Shown: positions 9,769-20,009, counted from the stretch's first letter. The stretch: DNA of 64,000 bases from Thermotoga sp. Mc24 (GCF_000784835.1 NZ_JSFH01000007.1:1-64000); one strand, 5' to 3'. Made by a program: numbers and translations. Notes: a model not told the origin generated them from the sequence alone.

Positions 9769-11160
9769 TCAGTTCACTTGGAGAAGATAGAGATTCGTGA
9801 AAGTATCAGAGTCACCCCATTCGTTGTTATCATCACCAATTGCAGAATCATCAGGAATGCTGTCTACAGCCGAACCATTACCACCTGTTATCCAGACGAT
9901 CAAAGCCACGTCCTGTTTTCCTCCAATGGCAGACCATGGAATCGCTATTTCCATAGTTTGAAGTCCACTACTGGTGTCACCGGTGTAATCGAAGGTTCCT
10001 CCAACATCAGCTATTGATCCATAATTCCATCCTGAACCGTTCCATGTACAGAAGTTGTCAGAACCTAACCCAGAGCCACCACCCCACCAGAAGTAGATCT
10101 CGTAATCTACAGCGTAGCCTGCGTCGAAGTTTATCTTTCTTCCCCACGCGTCACTGTCTCCTGTGTAGTAACCACCGGGTTTTATGTCGATACCTATTCC
10201 ATAGGCAACATTCCAGGATCCGGGGTTTTGAATATCGACCATATGGTTTTGAGTATCGAATCCTATGTAGAGGTACGTCGCGTCGTAGGTCACGTAGAGC
10301 TGGTACAGGTCTGCTCCATTTCCACCACCAGGATTCGTGCTCGTTGCCACGGGGGTTCCAAGGTCGCTCAGATCGCCGTCTACAACGATCGCACCTGTTT
10401 CAGTGGGCTGCTCCGGTTCAGTGGGTTCTTCTGGTTCGCTCGGTGTTGTGGGTTCTGTCTGATTTATTTCCTCACTCACGTTGCCTTCGCTGTCGCATAC
10501 GACGAAGTTTACAACAGGTGCTGGCTGTGGGATACCACCATTTGTTGTCGAATCGTGGTCGGGCTGATTTGGATAGAAGTCTCCAACCCACTGATTGGTA
10601 CCATCCGTTCCTCCACTGATGGCGAAGACGGCTTTCACCTGAGTGACTTGATCGGAGACTGGGATCTTGAGCTCTGCTATTGTAGATCCAGTTCCAAACT
10701 GGGCGGTCACTTGGTCGGTGATATCTGTGAGGCTTCCATCCTGAGACACTCTCCAGACTTTGTATTCGTTGCTCTGATTCACTTCAACGATGAGATCTAT
10801 GTCGCCGTTGGGGTTTGTGAAGTTTCTGTTTGCATCGTTCAAACCCTTGTAGGAGACTGTCTGAGCTCCGGTCACATCGACAAGATCGATCAGAACAAGA
10901 AAGACATTATTGTTTCCATCGCCTCCTATCACATATTCACCAGCGATGTAGATGTTTGCACCATCGAAGAGCAAACCTGCCTTCAAAAGCTCGTTGTCAG
11001 CTCCCCATTTGGAATCATCTGCTGCGTCTTCCTTGATCTTGCTTCCCCAGTCGCTGAGAGAACCATCGGTGGTGACCATATCTTTGACGACAGGTGGTGT
11101 TCTCAGACATCCGTAAAGAACAAGAGATAAGACCGCCAAAACCAGGAAGAGTTTTTTCAT
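9769..11160 (-). CDS. Lipoprotein with two CBM9/DOMON-like beta-sandwich domains
   Basis: The product has 463 residues. The signal peptide ends in the lipobox VLYGC (Cys18). Two related domains each open with a DGSLSDWG or DGDLSDLG turn followed by a YIYI/YLYIG-type strand, a pattern seen in CBM9-like and glucodextranase C-terminal domains. They span about residues 30-215 and 258-463 and are separated by an acidic Pro/Thr/Glu linker (PSEPEEPTEPEQPTE). Domain 2 has aromatic clusters (YFWWGGGSG, WNGSGWNYG) suited to sugar stacking. It follows amyA by 12 bases, so it is co-expressed with a starch lipoprotein enzyme. The ligand is unproven. Confidence 0.62.
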   Translation of the reverse strand: MKKLFLVLAVLSLVLYGCLRTPPVVKDMVTTDGSLSDWGSKIKEDAADDSKWGADNELLKAGLLFDGANIYIAGEYVIGGDGNNNVFLVLIDLVDVTGAQTVSYKGLNDANRNFTNPNGDIDLIVEVNQSNEYKVWRVSQDGSLTDITDQVTAQFGTGSTIAELKIPVSDQVTQVKAVFAISGGTDGTNQWVGDFYPNQPDHDSTTNGGIPQPAPVVNFVVCDSEGNVSEEINQTEPTTPSEPEEPTEPEQPTETGAIVVDGDLSDLGTPVATSTNPGGGNGADLYQLYVTYDATYLYIGFDTQNHMVDIQNPGSWNVAYGIGIDIKPGGYYTGDSDAWGRKINFDAGYAVDYEIYFWWGGGSGLGSDNFCTWNGSGWNYGSIADVGGTFDYTGDTSSGLQTMEIAIPWSAIGGKQDVALIVWITGGNGSAVDSIPDDSAIGDDNNEWGDSDTFTNLYLLQVN

Positions 11161-11172
11161 TTTCGCACCTCC

Positions 11173-12840
11173 TCACTTTTTGAAAATGTACGCTTTCATG
11201 GGATCCACAGTGAAGGATTCACCCGCTGAAAAAGACACGTTTGACTCGTTCCAGATGAAGTTTTCAAAATCTACCTCGAGAATCATCGTCATGTTTTCTT
11301 CAAAAGTGAAGCTGTTTTGCCAGACTGGATCCGGATTCAAGACCACCAACAGCTTTTCGTTGGAGGATTCTCTGTAGAACGCTATGAGGTTTTTCCAGTC
11401 CCTGAAGATCGTTTGATCTCCATTCAAAATGGCGTCGTGATCTTTTCTGAAGTTGAGAATGAATCTGATGAAATTCAAAAGACTCTTCGGATCGTTTTCC
11501 TGTTCTTCGACGGAGAAGCCATCGTAAGGATCGTCATAGATACATCCGTCAACATCAGCGTTTCCAAAGGTTATCCCCGCGTTTTTGTAGACTTCCTTTG
11601 TCCAGAAGGTTTGACCTTCTCCTGTACCGCTTGCGTACCACTGCATCGGCTCTCTCACCGGCTCGTCATATACAGGACCGTGCCACTTGAAACCTCTCGT
11701 TCCAATTTCACCGCCGTAGTAGATAACAGGAGATCCTTTCAGTGTGAATATCAGAAAATACCAGAGAGCAGCACGTTTTTTGATGAACTCGTAGTCGGAC
11801 TCGGAGAACTTTTTGTAATGTTCTTGAAGATGGGAGAAGAACCTGTGGAGATCGTGATTCTCAAGAAACAGGAAAGACTCCTCAACCCAGTTGTTTTCTA
11901 TCATTCCATCCTGCCCTTCTGGGTAGTTCCTTATACTGTACATGAGGGCGAAATTGAAAACGGGAATTGGATATAGAGAAAGATCGTACGTGTTTCCGCT
12001 GAACACCTCTCCCACAAGTATGGCATCGGGCTTTTTGGAAAGCACATAATCTCTGAACCATTCAAAATATTCGGCCGACTCCTGTATCCCATCGTCCCAG
12101 GACCAGCCATATATGTGCTTTGCAGCATCTATTCTGAATCCATCAACACCTTTGGAAATCCAGAAATCCACGATTTTCTTTACTTCTTCTCTCACTTTCT
12201 GACTGTCGTGGTTCAGATCCGGCATGTTATAGCCAAAAAGTCCGAAATACCAGACTTTTTGACCCTTTGAGTTGATCTTCCAGTGCCAGTGATCCTGACC
12301 AGAATGATCTTCAAGACTCATTATGTAGTAGTCCCAGTACGGAGAGCTGGTCGTGTTTTCCACGGCGTCTTTGAACCAGGGATGCTCATCGGATGTGTGG
12401 TTGATCACGAGATCCATTATTACCTTTATTCCGTTCTCATGGAGCACCTGGATCATGTTTTCGAGATCTTCCATGGTGCCGTAGTCTTTCTCGACGTTGT
12501 AGTAGTCTGTTATGTCGTATCCATGGTATGAAACAGCCTCGTTGAAGGGCATAAACCACACAGCGTCAATGCCGAGTTTCCTCAGATAGTCAACTTTCTG
12601 AGAAACACCGTTTATGTCTCCCACACCATCTCCGTCGCTGTCGTAAAAGGAGCGAATGAAAATTTCGTAGACGACGGGGTATTTTACTTCATTAATAGAA
12701 AGGTTGGAGGCTGAATCACCTGTGTTTGTGCTGTTTGAATGTGGATTACTTGAAACGAGGGATTGACTCATAGACGTTTGAAAGCAGGAGGTGAGGAAGA
12801 GTAAAAATACCAGAGCAAGCAGTAAAAAAGTCTTCTTCAC
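11173..12840 (-). CDS. amyA: Alpha-amylase, GH13, lipoprotein
   Basis: The product has about 555 residues and hydrolyses internal alpha-1,4 bonds of starch from a lipid anchor. The lipobox FLTSC (Cys19) is followed by a Ser/Asn-rich linker and a GH13 barrel: region I DLVINHT (about 142), II GFRIDAAKH with the nucleophile Asp near 237, III VGEVF with Glu near 277, and IV LENHDLHR with Asp near 329. I chose GTG 12840 (VKKTFLLL) because AAAGGAGG lies about 10 bases upstream; an in-frame TTG at 12861 precedes that site. It is first in the leftward operon and has its own strong promoter. It matches the lipoprotein AmyA described in T. maritima. Confidence 0.94.
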   Translation of the reverse strand: MKKTFLLLALVFLLFLTSCFQTSMSQSLVSSNPHSNSTNTGDSASNLSINEVKYPVVYEIFIRSFYDSDGDGVGDINGVSQKVDYLRKLGIDAVWFMPFNEAVSYHGYDITDYYNVEKDYGTMEDLENMIQVLHENGIKVIMDLVINHTSDEHPWFKDAVENTTSSPYWDYYIMSLEDHSGQDHWHWKINSKGQKVWYFGLFGYNMPDLNHDSQKVREEVKKIVDFWISKGVDGFRIDAAKHIYGWSWDDGIQESAEYFEWFRDYVLSKKPDAILVGEVFSGNTYDLSLYPIPVFNFALMYSIRNYPEGQDGMIENNWVEESFLFLENHDLHRFFSHLQEHYKKFSESDYEFIKKRAALWYFLIFTLKGSPVIYYGGEIGTRGFKWHGPVYDEPVREPMQWYASGTGEGQTFWTKEVYKNAGITFGNADVDGCIYDDPYDGFSVEEQENDPKSLLNFIRFILNFRKDHDAILNGDQTIFRDWKNLIAFYRESSNEKLLVVLNPDPVWQNSFTFEENMTMILEVDFENFIWNESNVSFSAGESFTVDPMKAYIFKK

Positions 12841-12902
12841 AACCTCCACTCCTCCTTTCAAAAAAATCCACGATCAATAAATTAACACAAATCCGTCTGT
12901 TT

Positions 12903-12931
12903 ATATTAACACCCAATTCACAACGTGTCAA
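12903..12931 (-). promoter_or_regulatory. Promoter of the amyA operon
   Basis: On the minus strand, TTGACA (12931-12926) and TAATAT (12908-12903) are separated by exactly 17 bases, which is close to a perfect sigma-A promoter. The spacer ends in GGGTGTTAATAT, nearly the same as the corresponding part of the divergent malE promoter, suggesting a shared operator. Confidence 0.85.
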
Positions 12932-12986
12932 TAGGGTTAACGGAATTTCGATATTTCTGAATGAAACGGTTGATGAATAATTTAAA

Positions 12987-13030
12987 AACACCGATTCGAA
13001 TCCAGATTGACATCACGAAAATTCGGTGTT
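12987..13030. promoter_or_regulatory. Inverted repeat around the malE promoter, operator candidate
   Basis: AACACCGATT (12987-12996) and ATTCGGTGTT (13021-13030) form arms matching at 9 of 10 positions around the malE -35 box. The right arm runs into the -10 box. A repressor bound here would block RNA polymerase. The regulator is not identified in the window. Confidence 0.5.
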
Positions 13031-13035
13031 AAAAT
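13007..13035 (+). promoter_or_regulatory. Promoter of malE
   Basis: TTGACA (13007-13012), a 17-base spacer and TAAAAT (13030-13035) lie 64 bases before the malE start. It diverges from the amyA promoter about 75 bases away. Confidence 0.87.
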
Positions 13036-13098
13036 CCTTAGTGAAACATTTTGTGAATTTTCTGACAGTAAACTCTTTGTAATCCAAAGGAGGTGTCC

Positions 13099-14280
13099 AT
13101 GGTGAAGAGACTGCTCGTTTTAATGCTTGTTGTGATTTCTGCCCTGGTGTTAGCTCAAACAAAACTCACTATCTGGTGCTCCGAAAAGCAGGTTGACATC
13201 CTCCAGAAACTCGGGGAAGAATTCAAGGCAAAGTATGGAATTCCTGTTGAAGTTCAGTACGTTGATTTTGGAAGCATCAAATCCAAATTCCTGACGGCGG
13301 CTCCACAGGGACAGGGTGCAGACATCATTGTTGGAGCACACGACTGGGTAGGAGAACTCGCCGTCAACGGTTTGATCGAACCCATTCCCAACTTCTCTGA
13401 TCTGAAGAATTTCTATGACACGGCTCTCAAAGCTTTCTCTTACGGTGGAAGACTCTACGGAGTACCGTACGCCATGGAAGCGGTTGCTCTCATCTACAAC
13501 AAGGACTACGTTGATGCTGTTCCTAAGACCATGGATGAACTCATAGAAAAAGCAAAACAGATAGATGAGGAATACGGAGGAGAGGTCAGAGGTTTCATCT
13601 ACGATGTCGCCAACTTCTACTTCTCTGCGCCGTTCATCCTGGGTTACGGAGGATACGTCTTCAAGGAAACACCTCAGGGACTCGACGTGACAGACATTGG
13701 ACTTGCAAATGAAGGAGCAATCAAAGGAGCGAAACTCATAAAGAGAATGATCGATGAAGGTGTTCTCACCCCGGGTGACAATTACGGAACGATGGATTCA
13801 ATGTTCAAAGAAGGTCTTGCAGCTATGATCATCAACGGACCTTGGGCTATAAAATCTTACAAAGACGCGGGTATAAACTACGGAGTTGCTCCCATTCCTG
13901 AGCTCGAACCGGGTGTTCCTGCCAAACCATTCGTTGGTGTTCAGGGATTCATGATCAACGCCAAGTCTCCAAACAAAGTGATCGCCATGGAATTTCTCAC
14001 GAACTTCATTGCGAGAAAAGAGACCATGTACAAGATATACCTCGCAGATCCAAGACTTCCTGCGAGAAAAGATGTTCTCGAACTCGTCAAAGACAATCCC
14101 GATGTTGTTGCGTTCACTCAGAGTGCTTCCATGGGAACACCGATGCCAAACGTGCCGGAAATGGCTCCTGTCTGGTCTGCCATGGGAGACGCTCTCAGCA
14201 TCATTATCAACGGACAGGCCAGTGTCGAAGATGCTCTCAAAGAGGCTGTGGAAAAAATCAAGGCACAGATAGAAAAATAA
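13099..14280 (+). CDS. malE: Maltose/maltodextrin-binding protein
   Basis: The product has about 393 residues and is the periplasmic binding protein that delivers maltodextrins to MalFG. A signal peptide (MVKRLLVLMLVVISALVLAQ) is followed by a family 1 solute-binding fold beginning TKLTIWCSEKQ. Typical conserved pieces include GADIIVGAHDWVGELA, YGVPYAMEAVALIYNKD and the C-terminal helix region MGDALSIIINGQASVEDAL. The ATG at 13099 is chosen because AAAGGAGGTG ends just before it; the in-frame GTG at 13093 is inside the ribosome site. A hairpin separates it from malF, as is common where the binding protein is made in excess. Confidence 0.95.
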   Translation: MVKRLLVLMLVVISALVLAQTKLTIWCSEKQVDILQKLGEEFKAKYGIPVEVQYVDFGSIKSKFLTAAPQGQGADIIVGAHDWVGELAVNGLIEPIPNFSDLKNFYDTALKAFSYGGRLYGVPYAMEAVALIYNKDYVDAVPKTMDELIEKAKQIDEEYGGEVRGFIYDVANFYFSAPFILGYGGYVFKETPQGLDVTDIGLANEGAIKGAKLIKRMIDEGVLTPGDNYGTMDSMFKEGLAAMIINGPWAIKSYKDAGINYGVAPIPELEPGVPAKPFVGVQGFMINAKSPNKVIAMEFLTNFIARKETMYKIYLADPRLPARKDVLELVKDNPDVVAFTQSASMGTPMPNVPEMAPVWSAMGDALSIIINGQASVEDALKEAVEKIKAQIEK

Positions 14281-14301
14281 TTCGAAGTGCTATCATTAGT
14301 C

Positions 14302-14333
14302 AAAGAAGAGGGGGACTTTTCCCCCTCTTTTAA
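14302..14333 (+). terminator. Hairpin between malE and malF
   Basis: AAGAGGGGG / CCCCCTCTT form a stem with a short loop followed by TTAAAA. It can act as a partial terminator or 3'-end stabiliser so that malE mRNA exceeds malFG mRNA. Confidence 0.72.
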
Positions 14334-14356
14334 AAATTCAGGGAGGTCTGATCGCT

Positions 14357-16090
14357 GTGAAAGGGCTTCTCAAAATCTTTCTGATATTGTTTCTTGCTGT
14401 ATTCAACTCAGGAATGGTATGGGCAGGAATTTTCCTGCTTCAAAATTCTTATTATGAACTTGGAATCGTTCTTCTCACGCTTCTCGTACTCATAGATTAC
14501 TTCATTTTCAATCCGAAGGCTTACCCTTACAGATACACCATTCCCGCTTTGATATTACTTTTTGTGCTCGTTCTCTATCCTATATATTTCACTGTGAAGG
14601 TTGCGTTCACCAATTATGGAACAGGACACCTCATGACGAAACAAGAGGCCATCGAGAGAATTCTTTTCGACCCGAATTACACTTATGTTCCAGAGAACGC
14701 TGAACCTGTTGAATACATGGTTTTCTCCGTGTTCAACGGTTTGAATCCTACCGAGGACTTTGTTGTTCTCTTCGAGAAAGATGGGAACATCTACATCGCG
14801 GAGCGCCCCGTTGTCGCAAAGAGGAGTGGGAAAGAAGTCCTTTTGAGAGAGTCAACTCTTTTTCCCGTGAAGGATGGAACCGCCGAAGTGAATGGAAAGG
14901 TTTATGAAATAGTCCCCTGGCCCGCTTCCATAAAAGAGGTGAACGCCGTCTATTCAGACGGTAAAATTTACAAACCGCTTTACTCACCTGAAGAGGTTTC
15001 CCTGAAGAGGTACGAACCTTTCTTCAAGGTAAATGTGGTTCAGAAGTATCTCAACAGGGCGGAGTTTTGGCTCGAGGATCAAAGTTACATGTTCAGAATA
15101 GGTGAAAATGGGGAATGGAACTTTTATCCAGTGAAGAGGATTTACTCTCTGTCTTTCGAAGAATCCCTCGAAAACGGAAGGATAACAACGAAACTTGTGG
15201 TGAAAAACAATCTCACTGGAAGGCATCTCGTTGAGAGAGAAGGTGCTTTTTACGATTACGATGAAAATGGAAGAGAATTTTTCGTGATTGGATACATGGA
15301 ATACATTGGTTTCAAGAACTTCTCCAGGATATTCACCGATCCGAAGATCGCTGGTCCTTTTTTCAAGGTTTTCACCTGGACGTTCACCTGGGCTGCTCTC
15401 AGTGTTCTTTTCACGTTCGCGATAGGTCTTTCCCTCGCTCTTGTTCTGAACGATAAAACACTGAAGGGAAAGAACGTGTACAGGACGTTACTCATTATTC
15501 CATGGGCTGTGCCAGCTTTCATTTCCGTTCTCGTCTGGAGAAACGGAATGTTCAACGAGACTTATGGAATTCTCAACCGATTTGTTCTTCCGTTCTTGGG
15601 ATTGGATCCGGTGAAGTGGTTCAACGATCCGTTCTGGGCGAAGGTCGCAGTTCTTACCGTCAACACGTGGCTGGGATTTCCGTACATGATGGCCGTCTCA
15701 CTCGGAGCTTTGCAGAGCATTCCAGAGGAGCTCTACGAAGCCGCTGCGATCGATGGAGCTGGAAAATGGAGGAGATTCTGGACCATCACGTTTCCGCTTC
15801 TGATGACCACTGTGGCTCCTCTGTTGGTCGGAAGTTTTGCTTTCAACTTCAACAACTTTGTGAACATATATCTGCTCACCGGTGGAGGTCCCGCAATGGC
15901 TGGAACCACAACTCCTGTTGGACACACGGACATTTTGATCTCCTACGTTTACAAACTCGCGTTCGAAGGAGGAAGGGGGCAGGACTTTGGTTTTGCCAGT
16001 GCCATATCCATCATCATATTCTTCCTCGTTGGAGGAATCAGCTTTGTGAACTTCAAACTCTCTGGTGCGTTTGAAGAGGTGAGTGAATGA
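14357..16090 (+). CDS. malF: Maltodextrin ABC transporter permease MalF
   Basis: A 577-residue inner-membrane permease. Three hydrophobic segments lie in residues 1-80, followed by a large hydrophilic region of about 230 residues (about 85-320) corresponding to the MalF P2 periplasmic domain, then further membrane helices. The coupling motif for the ATPase is present: EELYEAAAIDGAGKWRRFW, about residues 457-475. GTG 14357 follows GGGAGGT by 9 bases. It overlaps malG by 4 bases (ATGA). It pairs with MalG to import maltodextrins bound by MalE. The cognate MalK/MsmX-type ATPase is not in this window and must be encoded elsewhere. Confidence 0.94.
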   Translation: MKGLLKIFLILFLAVFNSGMVWAGIFLLQNSYYELGIVLLTLLVLIDYFIFNPKAYPYRYTIPALILLFVLVLYPIYFTVKVAFTNYGTGHLMTKQEAIERILFDPNYTYVPENAEPVEYMVFSVFNGLNPTEDFVVLFEKDGNIYIAERPVVAKRSGKEVLLRESTLFPVKDGTAEVNGKVYEIVPWPASIKEVNAVYSDGKIYKPLYSPEEVSLKRYEPFFKVNVVQKYLNRAEFWLEDQSYMFRIGENGEWNFYPVKRIYSLSFEESLENGRITTKLVVKNNLTGRHLVEREGAFYDYDENGREFFVIGYMEYIGFKNFSRIFTDPKIAGPFFKVFTWTFTWAALSVLFTFAIGLSLALVLNDKTLKGKNVYRTLLIIPWAVPAFISVLVWRNGMFNETYGILNRFVLPFLGLDPVKWFNDPFWAKVAVLTVNTWLGFPYMMAVSLGALQSIPEELYEAAAIDGAGKWRRFWTITFPLLMTTVAPLLVGSFAFNFNNFVNIYLLTGGGPAMAGTTTPVGHTDILISYVYKLAFEGGRGQDFGFASAISIIIFFLVGGISFVNFKLSGAFEEVSE

Positions 16091-18588
16091 TGGTGAGAAA
16101 AAAGAATAGATGGCTCACGCATGTTCTTCTAACACTTCTTGTTGTTGTGGTTCTCTTCCCCATCGTTTGGGTTGTTTCTACCTCTTTCAGGAGGGATGAG
16201 GCGGCTTTCTCCCCGAAACTCTTCTCGTCTCGTCTCACCCTTCAGCACTACAAAGATCTGGTGGTCCCTGAAAAAAACCTTCCCGTTCTCATACAGGAGA
16301 TGCAGAACCTCGTTTCCAGAGTGGAACCTTTCGACAACGTTTCCAGAGAGAAAGCAGACCGTCTCATCGAAGATCGAATCAGAAGATTTGAAAATTACCT
16401 CGCTGAAACGAAGAATCTTTTGGAGGATGTCAACGCGAGAAATTCGAAAATAGAAGAGACGCTTTCCCAGAGGTTCTCCGATGTGTTGTCTTACACAAAA
16501 GATGTTCTGGAAGAGGCAAAGAAATTGACTCAGGAGCAGATGGATAAAACCCCATTGCCCGATTTACAGAGGATCGCTGTTGCACTCTATGAAATATTGA
16601 AGGGTAAAAACTTTAGAAGTGCTGAATTTCAGGCTTTGAAGGACGTGATCGAGAAAGTAGTGGGTTACAGCGTTGAGAATCAGGACACTCTGAACGATGC
16701 CCTTTCTGAACTTGGACTGGTTTATGAGAGAGAAGTAGGAACGTTCATGAAAGAGATCGAAAAACTTAACGATGAAATTGAAACTCTTCAGAGAGAAATA
16801 GCTACTCTTGAGAAACAGAAGGAAATCCTTGAGAAAGAAATCCTGGAAAAACAAAAAGTACTCGAGGTTTTGAAGCCCGATATCGATTCCGTGAGCGAGG
16901 TTCTCCTCAAACTCAAGGAAATGGTGCACAGTATCAGGAGCAGCAAAGTGGAAGCTACATTTCCTTATGAAGACTCAGAATTGAAATCTTCGCTCGAAAA
17001 ACTCCTGTCTGAACTCAACACTCTCTACAACAAAATTTCTGCTTTTTCTGATCTTTCGGATCTCTCAGAAAAGATCTTTGCCATGAAGAGTTCTTTAGAA
17101 GAGATAGAGAATGTGATAAGCAAAGACGGTGATATTTCCAAAAAAGCCCTCTATGGAAGCTTCGTTCAATCCTTTGAAGAAACGGTTCCTATTGTTGAAG
17201 GAATCGTAGAGAAAGTGAGCGACGGAATTGACGATTTCGTTCAGAAGATAAAGGATTTGAAAAGTATAGAAAACGAAATCGTGGTACTAACAGCAAAACT
17301 CGATGGTCTGGAGAATAGTATGAACAGAGTGAAATCCTCCCTCTCTGAGAAAGAAAAAGAAATTTCTTCAGCGAAGATATATCTGGATCTCAAGATCTTC
17401 AGCTATCAGATCCAAAGCAGAATTGATTCTCTCGAAGATATGAAATCTTTCAACAGCGCTGCGCAGATAAAGCTTCTCTCGATATACAAGACTCTCAAGG
17501 ACTTTGTGAGTAGCTATGTGTCGGAATACGGAGGAGACGATTTCATCGGAAAGATAAGAAAACTGGCAGCGAAGCTCTCTTGGATAGAAGACTACAGAGA
17601 TCTGAACAGAAGGATAGAAACGGGTTACAAAAACGCTGTGGAAATCGTTGAAAAAGCTCAGAATATCCTCGATGACTTCAAGGGAAGTTATTCGAATCTT
17701 CTCGATCTTTCCTTCAAAGGACTTTACGTTTCCTCTGAGCACCTTGAAATGCTGTACGACCTTGTGAAGATGAACTTCGTTCAAGAAGTTCTCACGAACA
17801 CAGCAGTGGCTTCGAGAAAGGCAGGAACTCTGATGGACACCATTCCTTTGAAGGAATTGAAGTCCGATCTCAAAAAGATCGATGGAGATCTCTACAGGCT
17901 CGCACAGATATGGGAGCAGAAGACAAAGCATTACTTCCTCAGATGGGTCATGAACTCGGTGATCGTTGCAGGCCTTGTTTCACTCATCACCACGGCTGTT
18001 TGTGCCCTGGCGGCCTATCCGTTCAGCAGAATGAGATTCTGGGGAAGGCAGTACGGAATCATGGCTCTTCTTCTCATTCAGATGTTCCCAGCCATCATGT
18101 ACATGGTTGCAATATACGGTCTTTTGAAGCTCATCGGTCAGTTCCTTCCATTCTTGGGACTGGATTCTCTCGGAGGCTTGATATTCGCTTATCTCGGTAA
18201 CATAGCTTACAACATGTACCTCATAAAGGGATTCTACGACACCATTCCTTCGTCTCTCGAAGAGGCCGCTATGATCGACGGTGCAACCAGATTCCAGACC
18301 TTCTACAAGATAGTTGTTCCACTCGCGCTTCCTATCCTCACAGTCATAGTGATACTCACCTTTATCGGGACGTTCAACGAGTTCGTCCTTGCGAGGATTA
18401 TTCTTCAGGACGTGAAAAACTACACTTACGCTCTCGGTCTCTGGACGTTCTCAACGGGTGCTTATGAAACAGAGTGGGGCCTCTTCACGGCCGCAGCTCT
18501 TCTTGGTATGACGCCAATGGTGATACTCTTCCTGTCTCTCCAGAAGTACATAGTGGGTGGACTCACGAAAGGATCGGTGAAAGGATGA
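16087..18588 (+). CDS. malG: MalG permease with a giant coiled-coil insertion
   Basis: At 833 residues this is about three times the usual MalG length (about 280). TM1 is at residues 12-33. Residues about 35-615 are hydrophilic, Lys/Glu/Leu-rich and strongly heptad-like (for example [18 protein letters not shown] near 238), with no Cys clusters or enzyme motif. From residue 618 ([18 protein letters not shown]) the sequence is ordinary MalG, including the EAA loop [14 protein letters not shown]. The extra part replaces the first periplasmic loop, so it should project outside the membrane. The frame is continuous and both flanking halves are normal, so this is an in-frame domain insertion rather than an error. 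It overlaps malF and the next gene by 4 bases each. Confidence 0.93.
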   Translation: MMVRKKNRWLTHVLLTLLVVVVLFPIVWVVSTSFRRDEAAFSPKLFSSRLTLQHYKDLVVPEKNLPVLIQEMQNLVSRVEPFDNVSREKADRLIEDRIRRFENYLAETKNLLEDVNARNSKIEETLSQRFSDVLSYTKDVLEEAKKLTQEQMDKTPLPDLQRIAVALYEILKGKNFRSAEFQALKDVIEKVVGYSVENQDTLNDALSELGLVYEREVGTFMKEIEKLNDEIETLQREIATLEKQKEILEKEILEKQKVLEVLKPDIDSVSEVLLKLKEMVHSIRSSKVEATFPYEDSELKSSLEKLLSELNTLYNKISAFSDLSDLSEKIFAMKSSLEEIENVISKDGDISKKALYGSFVQSFEETVPIVEGIVEKVSDGIDDFVQKIKDLKSIENEIVVLTAKLDGLENSMNRVKSSLSEKEKEISSAKIYLDLKIFSYQIQSRIDSLEDMKSFNSAAQIKLLSIYKTLKDFVSSYVSEYGGDDFIGKIRKLAAKLSWIEDYRDLNRRIETGYKNAVEIVEKAQNILDDFKGSYSNLLDLSFKGLYVSSEHLEMLYDLVKMNFVQEVLTNTAVASRKAGTLMDTIPLKELKSDLKKIDGDLYRLAQIWEQKTKHYFLRWVMNSVIVAGLVSLITTAVCALAAYPFSRMRFWGRQYGIMALLLIQMFPAIMYMVAIYGLLKLIGQFLPFLGLDSLGGLIFAYLGNIAYNMYLIKGFYDTIPSSLEEAAMIDGATRFQTFYKIVVPLALPILTVIVILTFIGTFNEFVLARIILQDVKNYTYALGLWTFSTGAYETEWGLFTAAALLGMTPMVILFLSLQKYIVGGLTKGSVKG

Positions 18589-20006
18589 TGTACCCGATGC
18601 CGTCTTGGGTTTACGACAGTGTCGTGTATCAGATCTTTCCAGATAGATTTTTCATCGGAAAGGGAAAAACGGTGGAAGACAAAAAGGATCTGTACCTGAA
18701 GCGGGGAGGAGTCATAGAGAAGTGGGGAGTTCCTCCCCGCAAACTTCCCGGTGCTCAGCACGTGAAGATCTTCTACGGAGGAGATCTGTGGGGAGTAGCC
18801 GAGAAGGTCGATTATTTTGAAGAACTTGGAATCAACGTTCTGTACCTCACTCCTATCTTTTTGTCCGATACCAATCACAAGTACGACACAATCGATTATT
18901 TCAGGATCGATCCACAGTTCGGTGGAAAGAGGGCTTTTCTGCACCTTTTGAGGGTTCTCCATGAGAGGAGTATGAAACTCATTCTCGATGGTGTGTTCAA
19001 CCACGTTGGGAGTCAGCATCCGTGGTTCAAAAAAGCGAAGAGAAACGATCCAGAGTACGTGAACAGATTTTTCCTTTATAAAGATAGGCACAGATCGTGG
19101 TTCGACGTTGGAAGCCTTCCCGAACTGAACGTGGAAGTCGAGGAAGTGAAGGAATACATTTTGAAAGTTGTCGAGCACTACTTGAAACTGGGGATAGACG
19201 GTTGGAGGCTGGATTGTGGCCACGATCTTGGACCTACCGTCAACCTGTGGATCAACATGAAGGTGAAAGAGTTCTCAGCGGAAAAGTACCTCGTGAGTGA
19301 GATATGGACTTACCCGGCAGGATGGGATATGGTTGATGGTCTGATGAACTACAACTTCAGAAACCTCGTGCTGAGCTATGTGAACGGAGAGACGGATTCC
19401 ATAGGTTTTCACCTGGAAAGAGTTTACAGGGAGACAGAGAACATATTCGGATGCTGGAACATGCTCGACAGCCACGACACCCCGAGACTCGCCACAATGG
19501 TTCCCGACAGAGACCTGAGAAAACTCGCTGTAGTTCTTCAGTTCACTTATCCCGGTGTTCCGCTCGTTTACTATGGAACAGAGATAGGCCTCACAGGTGG
19601 AGAAGATCCAGAGTGTCGCGCCACCATGGAGTGGAACAGAGAGAAATGGGACGTTGATCTGTTCGAGTTCTACAAGAAGATGATCAGACTGAGAAGGACG
19701 GATCCAGGTTTGCGCTTTGGAGAGTTTGTCTTGCTGAACGACTCACCTCTCGCGTTTCTCAGAAAGGCTCCTCATCCCCTTCAAAACACCATCGTGGTGG
19801 TGAACCCAGGAGAAGAGAAGGTGCTGGTTCTCTCCATTCCCGACGGAAAAATCATGAACACCACTCCCCTTGTCGATGTGTTCAGTGGAGAAAGATTCCA
19901 CGTTGACGGCGGGGTTGTGAAGCTTACTCTTCCGGCGAGATCTTTCAGAATTCTTAAGCCCGAGGATCTGAGAGTGGGTAAGTACAGATTGTACAAGAGA
20001 GTTTGA
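18585..20006 (+). CDS. Cyclomaltodextrinase / neopullulanase-like GH13
   Basis: A 473-residue cytoplasmic enzyme without a signal peptide, hydrolysing cyclodextrins and short maltodextrins. It begins [17 protein letters not shown], typical of GH13_20. GH13 region I is LDGVFNHVG (about 135), [11 protein letters not shown] with Asp near 208, III VSEIW with Glu near 238, and [12 protein letters not shown] with Asp near 298. ATG 18585 overlaps the malG stop as ATGA, implying translational coupling; the frame is open further upstream but that part is malG read out of frame. It processes sugars entering through MalEFG. The family's usual N-terminal dimerisation domain is absent, as in the short T. 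maritima homologue. Confidence 0.92.
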   Translation: MMYPMPSWVYDSVVYQIFPDRFFIGKGKTVEDKKDLYLKRGGVIEKWGVPPRKLPGAQHVKIFYGGDLWGVAEKVDYFEELGINVLYLTPIFLSDTNHKYDTIDYFRIDPQFGGKRAFLHLLRVLHERSMKLILDGVFNHVGSQHPWFKKAKRNDPEYVNRFFLYKDRHRSWFDVGSLPELNVEVEEVKEYILKVVEHYLKLGIDGWRLDCGHDLGPTVNLWINMKVKEFSAEKYLVSEIWTYPAGWDMVDGLMNYNFRNLVLSYVNGETDSIGFHLERVYRETENIFGCWNMLDSHDTPRLATMVPDRDLRKLAVVLQFTYPGVPLVYYGTEIGLTGGEDPECRATMEWNREKWDVDLFEFYKKMIRLRRTDPGLRFGEFVLLNDSPLAFLRKAPHPLQNTIVVVNPGEEKVLVLSIPDGKIMNTTPLVDVFSGERFHVDGGVVKLTLPARSFRILKPEDLRVGKYRLYKRV

Positions 20007-20009
20007 AAA

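Noticed and set aside
13036-18584. A MalK ATPase gene hidden in the mal operon
   Set aside because: No Walker A/B or LSGGQ motif occurs between malE and the cyclomaltodextrinase gene. The only ABC ATPase in the window is the sugar-type fragment at its left edge, which belongs to a different subfamily.
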